Of a DNA stretch of 64,000 nucleotides, positions 56,699 to 64,000 are shown in pieces. The position numbers and the translations under genes are program-made. Positions within the stretch are counted from its first letter, which is position 1; each line of letters opens with the position of its first letter. The notes under the pieces were generated by a model. That model did no database searches, was not told where the DNA came from, and was given only the letters and a program-made list of their open reading frames with translations. Source of the stretch: Hysterangium stoloniferum (lineage: Eukaryota > Basidiomycota > Agaricomycetes > Hysterangiales > Hysterangiaceae); NCBI GenBank assembly GCA_015178975.1, contig WHVD01000219.1, forward strand, positions 49,113 through 113,112. Direction: 5' to 3'.

Positions 56699-57181
56699 TG
56701 TTAAGAACTGAAAAACTGACTAATGTCAGTGGCTGACAGGGTCCGATTGGAAGGACTTGGCTTCAGCTTATGTGCTGCGCCCTCGCAAATATCCGTAGGG
56801 TGTGAAGAGTGGTAGAAGTTCTAACTGTTCTATATACAAAGAATATCGACCGTTGAAGTACGATACCACAATGTATTGACTGTCTAAGTCTAATACAGAC
56901 CAAACACGTATTGACTACTTAGTTCAATACGGTAGAGAGAAGTAACTATCTAAAGTAAGGTAGATAGCTAGAATGAATAAGCAGAATTGACTGGTTAAGT
57001 GCGATTCTGGACAACTGCTCGAGTGCAAATAGAGTAGTTAGAGAGTCGAATAATAGAGTAGCGTGGATGTAGTCCACACGAGTTGAGATAGGGATTGAGT
57101 TTCGACTGATACAGTTCGAAACTCAGTTTGAATGAGTAGCTAAAGCCCATCTGTGACGGTTGAGACGATACACCAATCACA
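56699..57181 (-). repeat. 3' LTR of the chromovirus element
   Basis: Minus-strand LTR. It ends TAACA at 56699-56703 and starts near 57181 with TGTGATTGG, where the start is approximate. It has the shared block GCAGCACATAAGCTGAAGCC (inverse, about 56753-56773). It lies directly downstream of the element's extra reading frame. The partner LTR is expected beyond 64000. Confidence 0.7.
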
Positions 57182-57326
57182 ACTTACAGGACACTAACGG
57201 GTGTCTGGGTAAGTCCTGGTTGCGGTGTAAAAAGTGTCTGAGTTCTAAACTACGGGCGCTAGAATACATAAGTCTGGCATGTGTGTGCCCACAAGAGTCG
57301 ATGTACCGCATACATAGGTCGTCGAA

Positions 57327-57663
57327 CTAATTATAGATATAATGAAAGAGAGAAAATAGAAATAATAAAGGAAATATAGTAAGAGCACATCCGACTATAT
57401 TTCCTGAGTGTATTTCACCATACCTCTCACAGTGCCCCCCAGGTCGAAGAGCTATGTCAAAGAAGATGTCGAAGGACGCTTGGAACTCCTCCCCATGCGT
57501 CCTGCGATGAACCCCCAAGGTGTAGGATAGCGTTGCCCCAGGCGAGACGCTTGGCATGAAAGGAAAGAGCGATGTCCTCCCGCCTCGAAGCGTCATTGGC
57601 GGATGTCAACCCATCCAGTTTTTGGATCGACGAGACCCAACGACCGTAGGCCTTCTGGCCCAT
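57327..57663 (-). pseudogene. Continuation of the extra reading frame
   Basis: After the stop of the 735-codon frame an open minus-strand stretch reads GQKAYGRWVSSIQKLDG and LSFHAKRLAWGNAILHLGG. It is helical in character and may be a C-terminal part now separated by a stop, or be joined by splicing. No family recognised. Confidence 0.35.
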
Positions 57664-57723
57664 TCGAATTATGGCGCGAACGCGATCAGTGGAAGCATCA
57701 GTTATACGGGCAAGGAGAGGGGG

Positions 57724-59931
57724 TCAAGGGTGTAGTGATGGCGGGGTAGGAGTGATGAGCGGTGTGGAGCTCATGTCTCTCTCAGAGGGGATTCCTCTCG
57801 AAGTGTCCAAATCCGGCAACAGTTGCTCCAACAAGTCAACGAGGTCCACTGCAGAGTGGGTTGGTGTGTGGTCAGGAAGAACACAAGAGGAGTTGACAAG
57901 TAAGGACCGAAACATGGAAAGTTCCACCCATTCTATATCCTCTGCTAAACGCAGCTGTTCCTTAGGGTCGTTGATGCATAAATAAAATGCACTCATGCGG
58001 TCCGACAAAGTGAGAGACCCACTATACCCCTGGATATGCCCTTTAAGAAGGGGGTGCCACAGGGTTGGTCCCAGTCGCATTAATGTGCATCCCACAGTGA
58101 AGATGTCAGAGGGGTAATTAATAGACACGCGCATCCAACTTGACTGGAAGGGATGGGAGGGGCCAGCTGTATCCTCAGAGTGGAGGGGAGAGGACGGCTG
58201 CAGCGGGGGGCTGCGAATGGGGTGGGTCGAGGGGGGGTCCATGACAAGGGGCTCGTCGGCCTGAGTTCTTCGTTTCCCTTTTGCTTTTTCGCTTAAGGGG
58301 GGAGGCTCCTTGAAGGCTTCCATTGCTGGGGGGGGTTCCTTGGAGATGTCTATGGCTGAGAGAGGCACTTCAAGGACTTCCTCCATAGGCGTTGTGAGAA
58401 CTTCCGGGATAGGGTGATCAACATCCATTAATGTATTGTTAGGATGCTGAATGGGACTTCCCAGAGAAACGCAAGGGGAGTAGGGAGAGGTGGGCGGTGG
58501 ACTCCGCGGTGTCAAGGAAGTGAGGGGAATGTTAGACACCACAGGGACCAAAGGCGTCGAAGTAGAGTGGGAGGCGACGAGAGGGTCAGGTGACGTGCGG
58601 AGGGGTGAGATTGGCTGCAGTGCTGGAGGAGGCTTGGGTATGGATGAGGACGGTGATATAAGACAATGTCCTGCGAAGGGGAGGGGTAGTGGTATAGGGG
58701 GAAGAGAAGGCAGCTCGGAGGATGGTACAAGACTTCCCGGTAGCTCCGAAAAGGGTGTAAAGTGCTGTAATGTGGGTACGGAAGAGACCGGCGGAGGTGG
58801 AGGGAGATGAGAGGAAGTGGATGGGATTGCAGAGTCTGCTGGACGATACCCTCTCCAAACTCTGATGGAAGTTGGTAGCTTTCGTCGTTGGTTAGGATCA
58901 CTTGTGAAGAAGTGAATGTTGTCAGGGAGTAGGAAACCTTCACGGCAGTCAGCACCGAGGTACTTGCTGTCGTAGGCGGGGTAGCGAGATTGGTTGTCCT
59001 CCGAGTCAGATGAAAGATCACCAGGCCCCATCCGGTAGGTCCGTTCCTGAGGTCCACGGTGTGAAGGGGGTCTGGGAGGTAATGCAACTCCATCTCCACG
59101 TTGCAATGCAATGCTTTGTAATTTGATCCTTCGTACTTTGTCCCAATCGTAGAAGGTGACTCCATCTTTTCCTTTCCTACTTTTTTGGCCTACACTCCGA
59201 ACACATGGCGTGCCCCCGTCGCTGCAATCCATTTCAGCGAAATCCGTCCATTTATGACCTGAAGGGGGAGCAATGATTGAAGGATTATTGTGCCCTTCCA
59301 TTTTCCTCCATTCCTGCCGTGTCCGCCTTGAAGGGACATTATCCCTAGCCCCCATCCTCCACTGTCCTTCCAAGTACTCCTCTCTCCTCTTCCGTTTAAG
59401 CATTTTCAATTCCTCCTGAACCTGTGTGGAGAAGGCCTCAGACTGCTGTTTCTTTCTGATCTCCTCTTCGGTAGAAGGGAAAATACTACGAGAAGGTGGT
59501 GGGGTTTCGCTCCATGTTCCCGAGGGAGCCCCCCAAGTATTAGAGGACCATGGTGCAGCTTTTGAAATGGAGTCTGTCCGCGTAGGATTCGTGGACGATG
59601 AGGTCTCCTCCATGCGCTCGACAGTTTCTGTTCGAGGTGATGGGGCAGAAGGAACTGTAGTTTGAGGTTGAGGTATTCTTTTAAAATTGGGAAATCGGGG
59701 TCTGGGAAGAGGAGCGTATGGAGTAAAGGCGGTTCCGTTCCCCGAGTTGGTGGACGTTCCTGCGATGTCGCCCTGCGCAGCGGAGGGTATTGGCAAAGGC
59801 GTTCCAGAATTACTCATGGAGTGCTCGACTTGTTCAGTGCGAGACGGCGTGGTAGAGGTATTAATAGGTTGAGGTCGCGGTATTCTTTTGAAGTTGGGGA
59901 ACTTGGGTTTGGGTTGTTGCTCCTGCGACAT
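57724..59931 (-). CDS. Extra 735-aa reading frame downstream of chromovirus pol
   Basis: The ATG at 59931 starts a long Pro/Ser-rich protein. A motif occurs twice near the N-terminus (KFPNFKRIPRPQP and RFPNFKRIPQPQT, about 75 residues apart), each followed by a Thr/Glu/Val segment (RTEQVEHSM, RTETVERM). A central charged part (LKRKRREEYLEGQWRMGARD) follows, then a proline-rich region and a folded-looking C-terminal part (SDIFTVGCTLMRLGPTLWHP, DPKEQLRLAEDIEWVELSM). There is no membrane segment or signal peptide, so it is not a classic envelope protein. It lies in the same strand as pol, 197 bp after the chromodomain and before the LTR. Gag would be expected on the other side of pol. No family recognised; it could be a captured gene or an element-specific accessory protein. 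Confidence 0.6.
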   Translation of the reverse strand: MSQEQQPKPKFPNFKRIPRPQPINTSTTPSRTEQVEHSMSNSGTPLPIPSAAQGDIAGTSTNSGNGTAFTPYAPLPRPRFPNFKRIPQPQTTVPSAPSPRTETVERMEETSSSTNPTRTDSISKAAPWSSNTWGAPSGTWSETPPPSRSIFPSTEEEIRKKQQSEAFSTQVQEELKMLKRKRREEYLEGQWRMGARDNVPSRRTRQEWRKMEGHNNPSIIAPPSGHKWTDFAEMDCSDGGTPCVRSVGQKSRKGKDGVTFYDWDKVRRIKLQSIALQRGDGVALPPRPPSHRGPQERTYRMGPGDLSSDSEDNQSRYPAYDSKYLGADCREGFLLPDNIHFFTSDPNQRRKLPTSIRVWRGYRPADSAIPSTSSHLPPPPPVSSVPTLQHFTPFSELPGSLVPSSELPSLPPIPLPLPFAGHCLISPSSSIPKPPPALQPISPLRTSPDPLVASHSTSTPLVPVVSNIPLTSLTPRSPPPTSPYSPCVSLGSPIQHPNNTLMDVDHPIPEVLTTPMEEVLEVPLSAIDISKEPPPAMEAFKEPPPLSEKAKGKRRTQADEPLVMDPPSTHPIRSPPLQPSSPLHSEDTAGPSHPFQSSWMRVSINYPSDIFTVGCTLMRLGPTLWHPLLKGHIQGYSGSLTLSDRMSAFYLCINDPKEQLRLAEDIEWVELSMFRSLLVNSSCVLPDHTPTHSAVDLVDLLEQLLPDLDTSRGIPSERDMSSTPLITPTPPSLHP

Positions 59932-60128
59932 AGTGTACTGATTAGAGAGGTTGACGTGGAGGGAAGAGATAGGGGGAATAAAATTTTCTTTAGTGAATTT
60001 ACATATTTTATATTAATTTCAAGCTCCGCTCAGTTATTGAAGTGAAAGGCCGAGGGGGAAGAAAGTAGGGGGGGGTAGAGCTAGAAGTAGATAAACAGTG
60101 TTATCATCGTAAGGATGTGAAATGATCA

Positions 60129-63100
60129 TTAAATTCGATAAATAGTCTTGTAAGCTCTAAGAAGAGCGGGAGCATTACGAAGGTCATTGCCGTTTAACCA
60201 AGTGTCCTCCTCCGGTCCATATCCTTTCCATCGAACCTGGAAAAGGAGTCGATTGCGATGCTTTTTGTGTCCTACTATAGCTTCTACTTCGTACTCCTCG
60301 TCGTTGCGATTGAGTTCTCGAGGGTTCTCGAGTAGCTCCCTGGATCCGAATTCCTTAGGGGAGAGGTGGTACTTTTTAAGATGGTCTCGATTAATCACTG
60401 GATGTAATTGATATTCCGAGGGGATGCGGAGTCGGAAGACTTGAGGATTAATCTTTTCCAAGACCTCAAACGGCCCTATCCATCTTTGTATAAGTTTTCT
60501 TCCGGGTCCCTTGGCCTCAATGAGCTCGAGAGAATGGGGATTAATCAGAACATAATCTCCCTCTGAGATATCTTCCACTAATCTCCGTCTCTTGTTGTAA
60601 CTGCGAGCTTGGGTCTCTTGTGCTCGCGCAATCGAATCCTGCGCCGCTTGTCAGTGATTTTCCAATTCTAAGATCCATTGGTCGGCTAAAGGGCTATCTG
60701 ATAATTCTCTGGGAACCACAGGGTTGTCCCCTCCTAGACAGCTAGACATTCCTCTTGGTAAGTAGCCCATCAGCAAAAAGGCCGGCACATAGCTTGTTGA
60801 GCTTTGAACCGTCAAATTGTAGGTATGAGCCACTACTTGAGTCCATTTAGACCATTCCTCCTTCGAAGAGGTGCAGTACACTCTGAGCATTTGCTCCACA
60901 ATAGCATTAGCGTTCTCTGTTTGACCGTCGGTCTGAGGATGGTCGGACGAGGATACTGCAAGGGCACTTCCATATACTTTGCAGACTTCTCTCCAAAACC
61001 TACAGGTCCACCTCTTGTCTCGATCACAGATTATCCTTGAAGGCAGGCTGAAAGGAGCGGCTACTTTATTCACGAAGATTTGCGCGAATCCTTCTGCGGA
61101 TAGATCTGAAGTGGTGGGTTCACAGATCAAGAAACGCGTGAGTTTATCCACGGTGACGAAGATGGCGGAATAACCGCCCTCTGTAGAAGGAGGCAATCCG
61201 GTAATCAGGTCCATTGAGACAACCTCAAACGGCCTTAGGGGTACATCCGTGGGTCGAAGGGCTCCTTGTCGAGCGGAATGATCAATTTTAGTTTTCTGGC
61301 ATATGTCACAGCTGCGAGCGTACGCCACACAGTCCTGCAACATCCTCGGCCAGAAGAAACGGTCTTTCATCAGATTAAAGAGCCTGTGGCCGCCTGCATG
61401 AGCTCCTTCAAAAGGATTATCATGTATCAGCTTGAGTATGGTTGTCGTCATGCTGCTAGGAATGCAGATTCGACTTTTCCAGTCTGAATCTCGAAAGAAC
61501 AATAGCTTATTCTGCCAATAAAGTAATGCGAAGGAGTGGCTACCATGTTTGGAGAAATGGGATCGGCGGCATAATAATTCCTGAAGGCGGGATCTTTCTG
61601 GTATCTGTCACGAAGTTCCTTAGCATAATTCTCATCGATCTCTATAAGTAATTGTGGATTCGAGAGAGTAAAATCTGCCTCATCAGTCTCATCGTTTCTG
61701 GGAAGGTTGTGCAAGTCCCATTTCGTTTGGGGGACCTCTTCGACGGTTCCGACAGGTTCAACTAACTCGTGATGAGTGAGAAAGACGGCCTTTTCCGCTG
61801 GTTTGTTCTCCCATAACGTCTCTTTGTCGCTCCAGTTATAAGAATCCGCTACGATTGGTAAGAGATCGTCTCTCGTGGGGCTAGCACAGTCAGGTACTCG
61901 AGGAAGTCTAGATAATGGGTCAACGTTGCTGTGTATCCGTCCTGCTCTATGTAGGATTTCCAGACCGGGGTATGCAGCGTATACCGCCCCCCATGCGGCC
62001 AGTCGACGATTAGTGTTCTCGTAAGATCTGGCCCATTGTAATGCCGCATGATCAGTGATCAAAAGGATATGTTCTCCCTCGATAAAGGGCTGGAAATGGA
62101 CCAATCCTTCTTTAGCAGATAACGCTTCTCACTCTGTGGCTGAGTAGTTACATTCCACTTTTTTGAGCGTACGGCTCCAATAGGCGATAACGCGTTCGAC
62201 TGTGACACTGGTGTCATCAAAATCTGCGGCCCAGGAATCCGTCCAGGTGAATTCCGGCTCCTTGGTTTTATAATGAGTAACAAAAATGGGGACGTCTCGT
62301 GATTGATCGAAAGCTGCCCTTGCTTGGGCATAAATTTTCATATCCTTTAGGTCCCTAAGTGTCATTTTTTGTATTTGCTGGAGGCAACATTCCAGTGTGA
62401 AGTCCGAAGCGTCTGTGTATAACCTATAAGGCAGACCGCTCGCAGGGTGTCCAAGTACTGGAGCCGAACTCAATGCAACTTTGATGTCTTCAAAAGCTCA
62501 GGCATGTTCTGAATCCCAATGCCAACAAACTCCTTTCTTTAAGAGGTTGAAAAGTGGAGCAACCATCCAGGAGTAGAATGGTATGTAAGCAGAGAAGTAC
62601 AGAACCATTCCGAGAAAACGTTGAAGGTCTGCTATCTTAGAAGAAGGCGTGGCTAATTCCAATATAGCAGCGACCTTTTCTTGATGGGTCACAAAGCCAA
62701 GTCTAGACACCTTATGTCCTAGTAGTAGAATCGAATTGTACCCACATAGCACTTTTTGGGCGAGAGAGTGATTCCCGCTGCAATGATGGCTTGTAGGACC
62801 TGGTCCAAATGCTCTAGATGATCGTCCCATGTCTTAGAAAAGATGTCGTCAATATAAACTAGGCAGAATATCCATAAGTAGGGTGCAAGTATGGTTTGCA
62901 TAACCCTTTGGAATATAGAAGGTCCATTACAAAGTCCAAAGGGCATTCTCCTGAATTGCCACAGTCCTCGATGGGATCTGAAGGCTGTCTTCGGCTTATC
63001 TTCCTCTAACATTTCAAGTTGGGTAAAACCAGCTAGTGCATCGAAAGAAGATAAGATGTTGGATCCCGAGAGTGCCTGCATGATTTCCGATTGACGCGGC

Positions 63101-63979
63101 AGCGGAAATTCATCGGGAACTGTTAGGCTGTTCAACTTTCTATAGTCAATTACTACTCGTGGTTTCCCGTTGCGATAGACGACAAAGGCTGGTGCCCCCC
63201 AAGGACTCTTGGATGGTTCAATCACTCCCTGTTGGAACCAAGTGTCCATTTGTTCGTCAATGACTTTCCTATTAGCTGGGGAGGTTGGAAACATTGACAT
63301 TGAAATAGGTTGTGTGCCATCTTTTAAGGGGATGTTGACCTTGACATCTACTTGTCCTAAATGCCTGTCTACTCCAAAGCTAGGACGTTCTTAGTTAATA
63401 CTGACTCCAAGTGGGGGAGATGTCGGTAGGGATGTCAGGACCTAAATTAACTAGCTTATGCAGATCTTCCGCGCGAAGCGTTTCCGTGGTGGCAACTTCT
63501 GACGTTTTGGGGCCTACCGGGTCGAAATCGTCTGCGAGTTCCCGTTCCAGGGGCAGCCTGGAAGATTGAGGATTAAGGACACATTCCTCTTCTATTCTTG
63601 ATAGACTTTCGACGAGATGGGCGATCTTGTTGCCATTGACTGCATCGATGCCCTCTCAAGTCGAAGATCTAGGAGTCTGGGCCCATTTGTTCGCGTCTTG
63701 AATTAATCCAATGGTTTCCCCTCGTCTGATGATTCTTGGCATCAGAGAGGGATTAGTGAGAGGTATCGCGGCACGTTCCCTAGAGATGGCGGTGGTGGGA
63801 GCAGCTAGTATACTCCCATCGTCGTTCTGCAAGACAACTCCCTCAACTATCCATTGGTAACCAATAAGATCTCCTACAAATATTGGTACTAATCGAATTG
63901 ATTCCGGTTCTATAGTACAATCTTGTAAGGCCCGTGCGACTCTTTCAGTACGCACTCCTTTGTCTGGTTTGGAAGTCAA
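60129..63979 (-). pseudogene. Ty3/gypsy chromovirus pol (RT, RNase H, integrase, chromodomain), damaged
   Basis: Copies element RNA into DNA and inserts it. Domains run in order on the minus strand. The N-terminal region begins before 63979. RT is at 63300-62720 (DYRKLNSLTVPDEFPLPR, FRRMPFGLCNGPSIFQ and LVYIDDI, with the catalytic Asp pair). RNase H is at 62473-61900 (LYTDASDFTL, then LLITDHAALQWA). Integrase is at 61502-60651 with an HHCC zinc site (AHAGGHRL...CDICQKT) and the DDE residues in VSMDLITG, IICDRDKRW and QTDGQTENANAIVEQML. The chromodomain is at about 60330-60140 (FQVRWKGYGPEEDTW). Disruptions are a frameshift near 62735, stops near 62496, 62126 and 60650, and a frameshift near 61480. 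Catalytic residues remain. Chromodomains steer integration towards particular chromatin. Confidence 0.85.
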
Positions 63980-64000
63980 TTCAGACGGGTCATTGGCTAA

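Noticed and set aside
58490-58810. Plus-strand glycine-rich frame
   Set aside because: It is the shadow of the proline-rich minus-strand frame in the chromovirus.
57724-59931. Envelope protein of an endogenous retrovirus-like element
   Set aside because: No signal peptide, no membrane segment and no furin-like site are visible.
57724-59931. Gag of the chromovirus
   Set aside because: It lies downstream of the chromodomain on the same strand, whereas Gag should lie upstream of pol (beyond 64000). No zinc knuckle was found.

Overview
The window looks like nuclear DNA of a filamentous basidiomycete, probably an Agaricomycete. The genes are split by many short (about 50-65 bp) GT-AG introns. 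The mobile DNA is typical of that group: chromodomain Ty3/gypsy elements, copia-type LTR elements and Tc1/mariner elements. The protein-coding genes (multicopper oxidase, secreted phospholipase-C-type phosphoesterase, QDE-2-like Argonaute, TBC GTPase-activating protein, kinase-like protein) also fit. I cannot name the genus. All exon boundaries were read by eye, so internal limits are approximate.

Layout. 1-7 kb is a nest of LTR elements: a solo LTR inside an LTR that abuts a CpG-depleted Ty3/gypsy pol copy, then an LTR inside another LTR. 7.4-8.2 kb holds a decayed kinase-like gene on the minus strand. 9.1-17.6 kb is the main gene block: TBC RabGAP (minus), multicopper oxidase (minus) and phosphoesterase (plus). 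The last two are divergent and share a 428-bp promoter region. 18-30.7 kb is a segmentally duplicated region built on intron-containing tRNA-Lys(CUU) genes about 440 bp apart, with broken copies of a urease accessory gene (ureD) and an Argonaute gene. One tRNA-Lys unit appears split in two, with its 5' half near 20.65 kb and its 3' half near 25.29 kb, so that ureD and Argonaute lie between the halves. 32-35.9 kb is one plus-strand gene with a kinase-like head, a long low-complexity tail and a C-terminal CaaX box. 38.5-38.8 kb may encode a small secreted protein. 41.1-42.6 kb encodes a quinone oxidoreductase. From 43 kb to the end almost everything is mobile or repetitive: solo LTRs with readable 5-bp target duplications, MITEs and nested Tc1/mariner remnants, a decayed HEAT-repeat gene whose coding repeat has expanded into a 21-bp minisatellite, a complete LTR element that encodes only Gag, and a large Ty3/gypsy chromovirus with an extra 735-codon reading frame downstream of pol.

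How the parts relate. The single-copy genes have no evident common pathway. The strongest themes are repeated nesting of LTR elements, amplification of tRNA-Lys units, and an RNA-silencing gene (Argonaute) inside the most rearranged part of the window.
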